Origin: Oceanicaulis sp. HLUCCA04
GTDB taxonomy: Bacteria; Pseudomonadota; Alphaproteobacteria; Caulobacterales; Maricaulaceae
Direction: 5' to 3'
Length of the DNA stretch: 64,000 bases
Assembly (NCBI GenBank): GCA_001314625.1
Contig: LJSH01000001.1
Span: 124,001-188,000 of the forward strand
The translations under genes were made by a program, and so were the position numbers. The notes below the pieces were generated by a model. The model did not search any database. It worked only from the letters and a program-made list of their open reading frames with translations, and had not been told where the DNA came from. This document shows positions 36,918 to 45,704 of the stretch, piece by piece; the stretch's first letter is position 1; every line of letters starts with the position of its first letter.

Positions 36918-38906
36918 TCAGCCCTGACGCTTGCTGCGGCGGGGCTTGTTGCCCGCAGGCGGCTCGTCATCCTCGTCGGGGTCCATGTTGGCGAGCAGGT
37001 CTTTCCAGCGCCAGCCGCCTTCCGGGCGGGCCTGATTGGCCAGCCGTTCATCGCGCGGGCGCTCCGGCGCGCCGGTTTCATCATCATCCTCGTCATCGAT
37101 CTGATCACGCGGCTCCAGCCGTACTTCCTCGTGGCTGTCGTGGGTGCTGCCCTTGGTGGCCGCCCTGCGGCGCGAGATCAGCGGGTCTGGCACTTCGTCG
37201 GGCGCGATATCTATGGGCTTGCGGCCACCGGCCACCGAGCCCATCCGCAACATGAAGTCGGAGAGGAGCTCGTAATTGTGCCGTACGCGCGCCTGGAACA
37301 TGGCATCAATCTCGCGCGCGCTTTCAGAGGCGTCCTCGGCGGTCGCGTTGAGCTTGGCCAGGCCTTCAGACAAGGCGCGTTCAAGGTCCAGCGTGGCGCG
37401 GCGCGCGGCGGCTGGCGCATCGTCGAAGCGTGAGCGCATGTCGCGCAGCATCATTTCGACATGGTCTGACTGCTTGCGGGCTGTCTCCAGCGTATCGGCC
37501 AGCTGCTTGCGGACGGCCTCGCTCGCATCGTCAGCGGCCTTGGCGGCCCGGTCAACGAGCAGTTCGGCTTCGCGCATCCGCGCCTGGAAGGTTTCATCCG
37601 AGCGCTGCGCGGCCTCAAATCCGGCCTCGCTCACGCGTTCCAGCGCCGCTTCGGCGGCTCCGGCCTGACCCGAGAAGCGTTCAGCGGCCTCAACGGCGGC
37701 TTCGCGCGCTTCTCTGGCTGTTTCTGTCAGCCGCTGGAGCACAGCCTCGCTGGCTTCGGCGGCGGTCCGCGTTTCGCTTTCAATGGTTTTCGACAGGGCT
37801 GACGCGCGGTTGATTGCGTCATTGATGGCGCGCGTGAACACCGCGCCGCTCTCTTCTGCCGATTTGCGCAAGGTTTCTGCGCCTGATCCGGCTGTCTTGG
37901 ACAAAGTCGCCAGTTCCGCCTTGTGGAAGTCCAGCGCTGACGCGATTTTTTCCTGTTCACGGCGCAGTGCTTCGCTGGCCTCGGCCAGGCGTTCGCGATG
38001 CTTGTGATAGGCGGCGTCCAGCCCGTCGCCCCGGCTTTTCAGCGTATCGGCAAGCTCGCGCAGATTGCTGGCCCGCTCGCCAAGAATTTCAGAGGCTTTC
38101 TCGGCTGACTTGATGGTCTCATCGCCTGCGCTGCCAAGGCGCTCTGCGCCCGCGCGCAAGGTCAGCGCGCCCTCAGTGGCTTTTTCGTTGGCCAGTTCTG
38201 CCGCCGCCGCCACCATTTCGGACTGTTCCTGAATCGCGGCTGCGATAAGGGCCGACTTGTCGTCCAGGCTGTCGGCGATCTCGGCGAGTTTCTCTCGCTC
38301 TCCTTTAAGCGAACGCATCAACGATTCCACGCGTTCGCGCGCCGCCTTCGATGTGTCCTCAAGGCTATCGGCGTGGTGAGTGATCACCTCTTCCATCGCT
38401 GCCAGGCGCGCCAATGCGCTGTCCATGGCTGTATTGATCCGGCCAACCTGCAAGCTGACGGCATCAGCCATCTGGCGGACCTCGCCTTGCAGTGTGTCGA
38501 CCGGGGTGGACAGGCGCGCCAGGGCGCTTTCCACCGACCGTACCTGCGCGCTGGCGCGGGCGACCGTGCGGCCGAGCAGTCCTGACAGCAGGAACAGCAA
38601 GGCGGGCGCGCCGGCAAAGATGGCGATGCCTGCCAGCTGAGCCGGGCTCAATGCGGCAAAATCGTCAATGACATAGCCGTAGAGATACGCGCCCGAGCCG
38701 CCCAGCCACAACGCCGCGCACGCTGCACCGGCAAACGCAATCCATCCCCCGCCATGCGCGGGTTTTGCAGGCGGTACTGCAATGGGCGCGGCTGTGCGGG
38801 TTGCAGGCACCTGTCCGGCTGCCGGATCCTTCAGGATGGCAGGAGTCTCGTCCGCCGGTTTTGCGGTTCTGGTGGATCTGGTGGCGGCGTTATCGTCTGC
38901 AGGCAT
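36918..38906 (-). CDS. TipN-like polar coiled-coil membrane protein
   Basis: The 662-residue protein has a Pro/Ala-rich cytoplasmic start, two membrane helices (about 54-76 and 88-112), a very long coiled coil (about 115-560, Ala/Glu/Arg-rich), and an acidic tail with a conserved-looking GGWRWKDLLANMD before a basic end. Two N-terminal membrane segments followed by a long coiled coil is the architecture of Caulobacter TipN, the new-pole marker that directs flagellar placement and growth. That name is inference from architecture. TipN of Caulobacter is longer (over 800 residues). Other coiled-coil proteins could look alike. Confidence 0.55.
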   Translation of the reverse strand: MPADDNAATRSTRTAKPADETPAILKDPAAGQVPATRTAAPIAVPPAKPAHGGGWIAFAGAACAALWLGGSGAYLYGYVIDDFAALSPAQLAGIAIFAGAPALLFLLSGLLGRTVARASAQVRSVESALARLSTPVDTLQGEVRQMADAVSLQVGRINTAMDSALARLAAMEEVITHHADSLEDTSKAARERVESLMRSLKGEREKLAEIADSLDDKSALIAAAIQEQSEMVAAAAELANEKATEGALTLRAGAERLGSAGDETIKSAEKASEILGERASNLRELADTLKSRGDGLDAAYHKHRERLAEASEALRREQEKIASALDFHKAELATLSKTAGSGAETLRKSAEESGAVFTRAINDAINRASALSKTIESETRTAAEASEAVLQRLTETAREAREAAVEAAERFSGQAGAAEAALERVSEAGFEAAQRSDETFQARMREAELLVDRAAKAADDASEAVRKQLADTLETARKQSDHVEMMLRDMRSRFDDAPAAARRATLDLERALSEGLAKLNATAEDASESAREIDAMFQARVRHNYELLSDFMLRMGSVAGGRKPIDIAPDEVPDPLISRRRAATKGSTHDSHEEVRLEPRDQIDDEDDDETGAPERPRDERLANQARPEGGWRWKDLLANMDPDEDDEPPAGNKPRRSKRQG

Positions 38907-38989
38907 TATTCGCCTCGGTCACAGCACAAGGGGAGGGTCAGCTTTCATGCCGACCGCAAACCCCCGTTCTACGGCGAGATGACAGAGAA

Positions 38990-39298
38990 TTAAAGCCGCA
39001 TGACCGGCAAGGAACGCGCCGATGGCAGGTTGCGCGGAGCAGACGTGCAGCCCGACGCCTCCTGAACGGCGCCAGTGCGCACGACGAACGCAAAATTCCC
39101 GTCCCCGGTGGCAATCTGCTCGACATGAACTTCAGAGGCCAGGTGGACCGGGGCCGAATCGTCCATCAGACGGGCTTCCTCGATCGTCTGCTGGCGTACG
39201 GCAGGAGCACATTCCTCAACGCGGTCATAGCCAATTCCGACAACAGCCAGAACGGCGCCCGCAATCCAGTGAAGAAGCTCTATAGCCACGCTGAACAT
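38990..39298 (-). CDS. Hypothetical small membrane-anchored protein
   Basis: I do not recognise this 102-residue protein. It has one N-terminal hydrophobic helix (about 4-24), then a polar domain with two cysteines and VHVEQIATGDGNFAFVV. A GATAGGGAC stretch lies about ten bases before the ATG. It could be a real exported or anchored protein next to the TipN-like gene, or a chance frame. Confidence 0.45.
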   Translation of the reverse strand: MFSVAIELLHWIAGAVLAVVGIGYDRVEECAPAVRQQTIEEARLMDDSAPVHLASEVHVEQIATGDGNFAFVVRTGAVQEASGCTSAPRNLPSARSLPVMRL

Positions 39299-39471
39299 GG
39301 TAGTTGTCCCTATCCCTGTGTCGCTTATGGCGGCACCGGCGCGTCAGCTCAAGGAGATTTGCCCGTTTGCGCCATGAATTCTTCGTAACGTTGACGGGCG
39401 GGTATCCAGTTTGGACTTGCACGCTCAGCCGGGCGGGGCGAACCTGCCGTCGGATCCAAGGGGAGGCTACA

Positions 39472-40686
39472 TTGTTGACGAAACCGGCACCGACAGCGCT
39501 CGCGGAGCGTCATAAAAGTCTCGATGTATTGCGGGGGATCGCCGTTCTGGGGATTCTCATGGTGAACATCCCCACCTTCTTCCTGTTGCCGGAAGCCTAC
39601 CAGTATCCGCCCGGCGACCCCGGCTTTGATGCCGCCGGCGCGCAGGCCTGGCTGTTTGTCCACGTCTTTTTCGAGATGAAGTTCATCACGATCTTCTCGG
39701 CGCTGTTTGGCGCGGGCATCTTGCTGATGACAGGCGACGGGCCGGACTCCTCCACCAAGGTGCATTACCGGCGCATGCTCTGGCTGCTCGCTTTCGGCAT
39801 GGTCCATGCCTATGCGCTGTGGTTCGGAGACATCCTGGTCTCGTACGCCGTATTTGGCATGATCGCCGTTCTGTTCCGCAAGATGAGCGTCGGCAAGCTG
39901 GTCTTCTGGGGTTTCTTCTGGATCACGCTGACCGGGCTGCTGATGGTCGGCCTGTTCGCCTCCTTCATGATGATGCCCGGTGAGATTGACCCCAAAGTCG
40001 TGGGCATGGCGCAAAGTCCCGAAGCGGCCGCAGGAATCGTCGCCGCCTATCAGGAAGGCAGTGCCGGCCGCTGGGGCCACAACGCCCTGATGGCTCTGCT
40101 GGGACAACTCACCGGCCTTTCCTTCTTTGGTGGCCGGGTAATCGGGGTGATGTTCCTCGGCATGGCCCTGTTCAAGTCCGGCTTCCTGACCGCCCAATGG
40201 GGTGCAGGGCGGTATGCCGTAACGGGCATTGTATGCTTGGCTATCGGACTGCCGCTCGCCTGGTATGGCGGTGAGCATGCTATCGCCGATAATTTCGACC
40301 TGCGCGGCATGTGGCTGCATACGGCCACCAATTATGTGTCCAGCCTCCTGATGGCGCTGGGCTATGCGAGCATTGTCATGCTGATCTGCAAGATCCCCGT
40401 GCTGGCCTTGTTGCGTGCGCCGTTCGCGGCAGCCGGCCGTATGGCCTTCACCAACTATCTGACCCAGACCATTACGCTGGTCATCCTGTCGACCGGCACG
40501 ATCGGGTTTGGCCTCTACGGCACGCTGGGGCGCGAGGAGTTGATCCCGATCGTGCTCATCATCTGGGTCGTCCAGCTGGCCGTATCGACCGTCTGGCTCC
40601 AGGTCTTCCGCTTTGGACCGTTTGAGTGGCTCTGGCGGTCGCTGACCTACGGCAAGCTGCAACCCATCGCCAAGCCGAAAGCATGA
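39472..40686 (+). CDS. DUF418 family membrane protein
   Basis: The 404-residue protein starts at TTG (39472, GGGGAGG upstream; a second TTG follows directly). It opens with SLDVLRGIAVLGILMVNIP, the signature of DUF418 proteins, and has about ten membrane segments with a late FTNYLTQT. The family resembles acyltransferase-3 or heparan-acetyltransferase-like membrane proteins and has no assigned substrate. It overlaps the GGCT-like gene by four bases. Confidence 0.88.
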   Translation: MLTKPAPTALAERHKSLDVLRGIAVLGILMVNIPTFFLLPEAYQYPPGDPGFDAAGAQAWLFVHVFFEMKFITIFSALFGAGILLMTGDGPDSSTKVHYRRMLWLLAFGMVHAYALWFGDILVSYAVFGMIAVLFRKMSVGKLVFWGFFWITLTGLLMVGLFASFMMMPGEIDPKVVGMAQSPEAAAGIVAAYQEGSAGRWGHNALMALLGQLTGLSFFGGRVIGVMFLGMALFKSGFLTAQWGAGRYAVTGIVCLAIGLPLAWYGGEHAIADNFDLRGMWLHTATNYVSSLLMALGYASIVMLICKIPVLALLRAPFAAAGRMAFTNYLTQTITLVILSTGTIGFGLYGTLGREELIPIVLIIWVVQLAVSTVWLQVFRFGPFEWLWRSLTYGKLQPIAKPKA

Positions 40687-41087
40687 GCGCGGTAAAGGCG
40701 GGGGAAGCTTTCGCGGTCTACGGGCTGCTGCGCCGTGGCGCGTCCGGGTTCGCGCAGTTTGGACTGGAGACTGCTTTCAAGCCCCTGGGGCCGTGCCGTA
40801 TTCCCGGCATTATATATGATCTGGGCGGGTATCCGGGCCTTGTCGCCGGGCCGGGAGAGGTGATCGGCGAGCTATTCACGGTCACCGATGCGGCGGTGAT
40901 ACCCCGGCTGGATACTTTCGAAGAGTATTATCCGGACGATCTCAACGCATCACGGTATCTGCGTCAGCGCGTGCATCTTCTGTCACCGGACAGCGATGCC
41001 TGGGTCTATGTCTGGAACCGCACGGTGGCCGGCTGCCCTTGCGTGGAAAGCGGTGACTGGCTGGAATGGGCAGGAAGAACAGCCTGA
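40683..41087 (+). CDS. Gamma-glutamylcyclotransferase-like (AIG2/GGCT) protein
   Basis: The 134-residue protein starts with VYGLLRRGASG, matching the substrate-binding YGSLxxG loop of the GGCT fold. It has FEEYYPDD, where the catalytic glutamate lies (about residues 79-80), and a late YVWNR. Such enzymes release 5-oxoproline from gamma-glutamyl-amines or peptides. It is translationally coupled to the DUF418 gene (ATGA). Confidence 0.8.
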   Translation: MSAVKAGEAFAVYGLLRRGASGFAQFGLETAFKPLGPCRIPGIIYDLGGYPGLVAGPGEVIGELFTVTDAAVIPRLDTFEEYYPDDLNASRYLRQRVHLLSPDSDAWVYVWNRTVAGCPCVESGDWLEWAGRTA

Positions 41088-41096
41088 AAAGCCTGC

Positions 41097-42110
41097 TTAT
41101 TCCTGCTCCTGCAGATAATCGCGGCGCACATCGACGCTGGATCTCTTTCCAACATGGGTGTGGCACGTATCGAGCCATTCTTTGGCGGCCTGGCGGCCCC
41201 GGTCGCGCAAGCCGGTCAGGAAGTGCCAGCTCGTGTCATACTTGCTGGCGGCCGGGTAGTCTTTCAGCGCCTCGTCCGCTCGGATGGCATGGATATGGAT
41301 ATCGCGCAGTCCGGCTTTGCCTGCCGCCGTCAGCAGATCGTCCTCAATCAGGCGTTTGACGAAAGCCACCGCGCGCAGTTCCGCCATCAGCGAGGCGTTG
41401 AACGTGATCTCGTTGACCCGGTCCATGATGTCGCCGGCCGATTTGGGCGTGGCGGGCCGTTTGAGCGGGTTGATGTGCACGATCAGCAGATCGTCCGGTG
41501 TCGGGGCATAGAAAAGCGGCCACAGGGCCGGGTTGCCGGTAAATCCGCCATCCCAGTATGGCTTGCCGTCAATCTCGACGGCCTGGCGTATAAAGGGCAG
41601 GCAGGCAGAGGCCAGTACGGCGCTGGTGCTGATATTCTGTCCGGAGAACACGTGCGCCTTGCCGGTCGTCACACAAGTCGCCGTTACAAAGAGCGGGATA
41701 TCTGTTTGCGCGCGCAGACGCTCGAAATCGATCTGCGCGTCCAGAATTTCGCGCAGCGGATCAAGATTATACGGGTTGAGGTCGTAGGGGCTCGTCAGAC
41801 GTGAGAATGCGTCGATGAACGGCATCAGCTTCAGCAGAACGCCGCCCGGCATCATGGGCCGGAAGGCCGCGCCGCGCCGGGACACCTCATGCCAGAAGCT
41901 TTCAAGGCTTGCGCGGGCGCCGTCCGCCCCGCCGTCCAGCCAGCCATGGGTCAGCGCGACCGCATTCATGGCGCCGGCGCTGGTAGCGGTGATGGCTCCG
42001 GGGGTTGCCCGGCCATCTTCAAGCAACGCGTCCAGAATGCCCCAGGTGTAAGCGCCATGCGAGCCGCCGCCCTGCAGGGCCAGCGAAATCGCTTTGGCGC
42101 GCGGGGCCAT
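41097..42110 (-). CDS. Patatin-like phospholipase / DUF3734 hydrolase
   Basis: The 337-residue protein has the oxyanion loop GGGSHG (14-19), the nucleophile S44 in TATSAGAMN (a variant of GxSxG) and the second catalytic acid in YWDGGFTGNP. It has no signal peptide. Genes of this type often adjoin 3-hydroxybutyrate dehydrogenase in alphaproteobacteria, and here the ATG shares one base with the bdhA stop (TGATG). I infer an intracellular esterase or lipase acting on polyhydroxybutyrate or granule lipids. Confidence 0.85.
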   Translation of the reverse strand: MAPRAKAISLALQGGGSHGAYTWGILDALLEDGRATPGAITATSAGAMNAVALTHGWLDGGADGARASLESFWHEVSRRGAAFRPMMPGGVLLKLMPFIDAFSRLTSPYDLNPYNLDPLREILDAQIDFERLRAQTDIPLFVTATCVTTGKAHVFSGQNISTSAVLASACLPFIRQAVEIDGKPYWDGGFTGNPALWPLFYAPTPDDLLIVHINPLKRPATPKSAGDIMDRVNEITFNASLMAELRAVAFVKRLIEDDLLTAAGKAGLRDIHIHAIRADEALKDYPAASKYDTSWHFLTGLRDRGRQAAKEWLDTCHTHVGKRSSVDVRRDYLQEQE

Positions 42111-42910
42111 CAGGCAGCCACCCAGCCGCCCTCCACCGGGAAGGCCGCTCCGTTGGCCGATGCGCCTGCATCCGACACCAGATAGAGCAACAGGCCGGTG
42201 AGATGATCGTATTCGACGAATTTCTTCGTTGGCTGCGCGCTCAGCATGACATCGCGCACGACCTCTTCTTCTGAAATGCCGCGTGCTTTTGCTGTGTCGG
42301 CGATTTGGCTCTCCACCAGCGGGGTGCGCACATAGCCAGGGCAGATGGCGTTACAGGTGACGCCCGCCTCAGCCGCTTCGAGGGCGATGGTCTTGGTCAG
42401 GCCGACAACGCCATGCTTGGCCGCCACATAGGCCGACTTGTAGGGCGACGCGACAAGGCCGTGAGCAGACGCGATGTTCACAATGCGCCCGCGTCCGGCC
42501 TTTTTCATCACGGGCAGCGCGTGGCGGATCGTGTGGAAGCAGGAGGTGAGGTTGATGCCCAGAATGGCATCCCATTTCTCCGGCGCCAGCTCCTCAACGG
42601 GGGCGACGTGCTGGATCCCGGCATTGTTCACGAGGATGTCGAGCCGTCCGAACGTCTTTACGGTTTCGCCAATCAGGTCTTCGATTTCGGAAGGCTTGAG
42701 CATGTTCGCGCCGTGAAAGGCGGCCTTCACGCCAAAATCGGTTTCGATGGCAGCGCGGATCTGTTCGATCTCGCCGGCATCGCCGAGACCGTTGAGCATG
42801 ATATGGGCGCCGTTCGCTGCCAGCCCGCGTGCCAGCTCCAGGCCAATGCCGGACGTGGAGCCGGTAATCACCGCGACCTGTCCGCTTAAGTCGGCCTTGA
42901 GACCGCCCAT
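42110..42910 (-). CDS. bdhA: 3-hydroxybutyrate dehydrogenase
   Basis: The enzyme oxidises (R)-3-hydroxybutyrate to acetoacetate with NAD. The 266-residue SDR protein has the cofactor motif GSTSGIG (17-23), NNAG, catalytic S148, Y161 and K165, and AQPTKKFV near the C-terminal region, typical of this enzyme. The ATG at 42910 has AAGGAGAT upstream and is preferred over an upstream in-frame start. A TTGACA box and an inverted repeat lie in front of the gene. It forms an operon with the patatin-like gene. Confidence 0.92.
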   Translation of the reverse strand: MGGLKADLSGQVAVITGSTSGIGLELARGLAANGAHIMLNGLGDAGEIEQIRAAIETDFGVKAAFHGANMLKPSEIEDLIGETVKTFGRLDILVNNAGIQHVAPVEELAPEKWDAILGINLTSCFHTIRHALPVMKKAGRGRIVNIASAHGLVASPYKSAYVAAKHGVVGLTKTIALEAAEAGVTCNAICPGYVRTPLVESQIADTAKARGISEEEVVRDVMLSAQPTKKFVEYDHLTGLLLYLVSDAGASANGAAFPVEGGWVAA

Positions 42911-42954
42911 GAATATCTCCTTGGCCACGCGGGCCGCGTTTACGAAATTGCTGC

Positions 42955-42987
42955 AGTGCAAAAGACGGTTTGCACTGGCTTTGTCAA
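42955..42987 (-). promoter_or_regulatory. bdhA promoter with overlapping inverted repeat
   Basis: On the minus strand a perfect TTGACA (42987-42982) is followed at 17 bases by a weak -10-like CTTTTG (42964-42959). A perfect inverted repeat AGTGCAAA-N6-TTTGCACT (42955-42976) covers the spacer and the -10 region, which is the right place for a repressor. A further TTGC-N6-GCAA lies at 42948-42961. Confidence 0.6.
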
Positions 42988-43003
42988 GGGCGCTGGTTAG
43001 CGT

Positions 43004-43786
43004 CTAGCCCTTTTTAAGGGGCGGTTGCGGGCGGGTGAACAGAAGGCGGTCAGGTTTTGAACCGGCCTTGTCCAGCTTGTAGCCATCAACGTTAAACCGG
43101 CCCAGTTGTTCCGGGTCTTCAATCCGGTTTTCGATAATCCAGCGGGCCATCATCCCGCGCGCCTTTTTGGCGTAGACCATCAACGCGCGCAGCTGGCCGC
43201 TCTTTTCTTCCTTGAAGTCCACCGTGATCACGCGGGTTTTGAGCGATGCCAGCCGGGCAGCCTTCGCGTACTCGTTCGAGGCCAGATTGACCACAACCGG
43301 GTGGGTGTGGCCGTCCAGTGTGCGCGTGAGTTCGGCAGCGATATCATCGCCCCAGAAATCATAGAGATTGGCGCCTTTGCGCGTTTTCAGGCGCGTTCCC
43401 ATCTCCAGCCGGTAGGGCTGGATGGCGTCGAGCGGACGAAGTGCGCCGTAGAGCCCTGACAGGATGCGCACATGGTCCTGCGCCCATTCCAGATCGTCTT
43501 TAGACAGATTTGGCGCGTCGAGCCCGCGGTAGACTTCGCCCGCAAAGGCGAGCGCGGCCGCCTTGCCTTGCGTGCTCTCAGGGTCAAAAGCCTTGAAACG
43601 TTCAACGTTCAGCGCGGCCAGATCATCGGAAATGTCCATGAGCTGGCGCAGTTTCGCGCGCGACAGTTTCGACGTGGTCTTCGACAGTTCTGCCGTGCGC
43701 GCCAGCAGCGCAGGGCGGCTGGTCTTTAGCTCCGGGCGCGCCGGTTCGAAATCGATCTGCTTGGCCGGGGACAGAAGGATCAGCAT
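43004..43786 (-). CDS. yaaA: YaaA peroxide-stress protein (DUF328)
   Basis: The 260-residue protein begins MLILLSPAKQIDFEP and contains YGALRPLDAIQPYRLEMGT and VVNLASNEYAKA, all hallmarks of YaaA. YaaA lowers free iron and protects DNA from oxidative damage in Escherichia coli, and binds DNA. It is a normal-length member, transcribed leftward, possibly monocistronic. Confidence 0.95.
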   Translation of the reverse strand: MLILLSPAKQIDFEPARPELKTSRPALLARTAELSKTTSKLSRAKLRQLMDISDDLAALNVERFKAFDPESTQGKAAALAFAGEVYRGLDAPNLSKDDLEWAQDHVRILSGLYGALRPLDAIQPYRLEMGTRLKTRKGANLYDFWGDDIAAELTRTLDGHTHPVVVNLASNEYAKAARLASLKTRVITVDFKEEKSGQLRALMVYAKKARGMMARWIIENRIEDPEQLGRFNVDGYKLDKAGSKPDRLLFTRPQPPLKKG

Positions 43787-43876
43787 AAGCGGTCAGCCTC
43801 GCGTGGGTTGGTTAGTGATTGGCTCTATCGAAATAGGCCGCTTTGGCGGGTTTTTCCAATGGCGCCTACAGGTGTG

Positions 43877-45286
43877 TCACGCCAGCCCGGTCAGTATGCG
43901 CGGGTTCATGATGTTATGGGGATCGAGTGTGGCCTTGATTGCGCGCATCACCGCCACCTCGACAGGCTTGCGCGCTTTCAGCTCGGCCTGTTTGAGAATG
44001 CCGATTCCGTGCTCGGCCGAAATCGAGCCATGATGCTTGTCGACAAGATCATAGATCAGGCGCGTCGCCGGTGCCGCCTTGGCGATGAAATCTTCGCCCG
44101 CGCCCGGCTCGCGTGCCGCGAGATTGAAGTGGACATTACCGTCACCGACATGGCCAAACGCGATCACGCGTGATCCCTCAACCAGGGCTTCGGCCTGCTG
44201 CGTGGCTTCTTCCATGAAGGCGGCCATGCGTGACACGGGCACGGAGACGTCGTGTTTTGCTGCCTTCCCGTGCGCCTTCTCGCCTTCAGGCACATTCTCG
44301 CGCAGCGCCCAGAATTGCGCGGCTTGCGCTTGGGACTGGGCAATGGCGGCATCGGATATCAGGCCGCCGTCGAATGCGCCTTCCAGCGCGGTTTCCATAA
44401 GCACGGCGGCGCGGTCCTTTTCGGCGCTCGACAGCTCTATCAGCACCAGCCAGCCGGGCGAACCCTCCAGCGGTGAACGCGCGCCGGGTACATGCTGGCA
44501 GACCAGCTCCATCGCGAAGCCGGAGATCAGTTCGAACGCGCTGACCGCGCCGCCTGTTGTGTCCTTGAGATGCCCCAGCAGGCTTACGGCGGCGTGCGGA
44601 TCACTGATGGCGGCGATGGCCACGCTGGTGGAGGCCGGTTGCGGGAAAAGTTTCAGTGTCGCGGCAGTAACGAGGCCCAGCGTGCCTTCAGCGCCGATGA
44701 AAAGCTGTTTGAGGTCATAGCCGGTATTGTCCTTTCGCAGCCCGGACAGGCCGCTGAGAATCCGGCCATCGGGCAGCACCGCCTCCAGCCCCAACACCAG
44801 ATCGCGCATCATGCCATAGCGCAGCACCTGTACCCCGCCAGCATTGGTCGAGATGAGCCCGCCAATCATGGCCGAGCCTTGCGCGCCAAGGCTCAAGGGG
44901 AAGAGCTTTCCAGCCTCCCGCGCGGCGTCCTGCACGGTCTGCAATACCGCGCCAGCCTCCACCGTCATCGACTCGTTGGCCGTATCGATTTGACGGATCG
45001 CGCTCATCCGCTTCATCGAAATAACGACCTCATTGGACGGCGTGGAAGCGCCAACCAGTCCGGTAATACCGCCCTGGGGCATGACGGCGATGCGCGCCGC
45101 ATTGCAGGCGGCCAGCATGCGGGCTGCCTCCTGCGTTGTGGCCGGTTTAAGCACCAGCGGCGTGCCACCGGCATAGCGCCCGCGCCAGTCGCGCGCATGA
45201 CTTTCCAGCTCCGCAGGGTCAATGGACCAGGATGCCGGATCCAGCGAAGCGGTCAGCGATGCAAGGGCAGGCGGCAAAGTGCTCAT
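43877..45286 (-). CDS. FAD-linked 2-hydroxyacid oxidase/dehydrogenase
   Basis: The 469-residue protein has the PCMH-type FAD domain with VMPQGGITGLVGAS and the GGLISTNAGGVQVLRYG loop. The FAD-oxidase C-terminal domain has the metal-binding histidines of FGHVGDGNVHFN and the late SAEHGIGILK. This is the GlcD/D-lactate/D-2-hydroxyglutarate dehydrogenase family; the true substrate is open. It has ATG 45286, with a weak ribosome-binding site just after the GrlR-like stop. Confidence 0.9.
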   Translation of the reverse strand: MSTLPPALASLTASLDPASWSIDPAELESHARDWRGRYAGGTPLVLKPATTQEAARMLAACNAARIAVMPQGGITGLVGASTPSNEVVISMKRMSAIRQIDTANESMTVEAGAVLQTVQDAAREAGKLFPLSLGAQGSAMIGGLISTNAGGVQVLRYGMMRDLVLGLEAVLPDGRILSGLSGLRKDNTGYDLKQLFIGAEGTLGLVTAATLKLFPQPASTSVAIAAISDPHAAVSLLGHLKDTTGGAVSAFELISGFAMELVCQHVPGARSPLEGSPGWLVLIELSSAEKDRAAVLMETALEGAFDGGLISDAAIAQSQAQAAQFWALRENVPEGEKAHGKAAKHDVSVPVSRMAAFMEEATQQAEALVEGSRVIAFGHVGDGNVHFNLAAREPGAGEDFIAKAAPATRLIYDLVDKHHGSISAEHGIGILKQAELKARKPVEVAVMRAIKATLDPHNIMNPRILTGLA

Positions 45287-45296
45287 GGTTACGGGG

Positions 45297-45674
45297 TCAG
45301 TCCTCAAATTCGACGGGCAGGCGGCTCATGACCGCCGTCAGCTTCAGTCCGGGCGCCTCTGGCAACACGCCTTCCAGATGGAATAGTTCGCCATCCACAC
45401 GGCCGTCAAAGATGACGGTGAAATGTTCGACATCGCCGACCACCGATACCGACCCTGGCCGGTGCCGGACAAACAGCATGCGCGCGAGCGGGCCGTTTGG
45501 ACCGTCTTCGAGATAGCCGTCATAGTAATAGCTGCTGTCGCCGCCGGTCGCCCGGCCATTGCGCAGCGTCACGACACCGCCCGACTGGTCGACCGGGCTG
45601 CGATAGCGGACCACGTAAACGCCGTCAGGAATCCATTGTGAACGCGGGTAGCGCGGCTGTGAGGGCTTTTTCAT
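45297..45674 (-). CDS. GrlR-like small protein
   Basis: The 125-residue protein has an IPDGVYVVRYRSP start and a GRATGGDSSYYYDGYL core, followed by beta strands ending in VIFDGRVDGELFHLEG. This resembles the GrlR fold, a beta-barrel first known as a repressor partner in LEE type III secretion but widespread in bacteria without that system. Here there is no secretion gene nearby, so a different ligand-binding role is likely. It lies 10 bases before the FAD oxidase gene. Confidence 0.6.
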   Translation of the reverse strand: MKKPSQPRYPRSQWIPDGVYVVRYRSPVDQSGGVVTLRNGRATGGDSSYYYDGYLEDGPNGPLARMLFVRHRPGSVSVVGDVEHFTVIFDGRVDGELFHLEGVLPEAPGLKLTAVMSRLPVEFED

Positions 45675-45704
45675 TTCAACACGCGTGTTTGTAACTGCTG
45701 ATCA

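Noticed and set aside
43004-43030. Poly-T run near the end of yaaA as a terminator
   Set aside because: The run is the coding end of yaaA (Lys codons) and has no stable hairpin before it.
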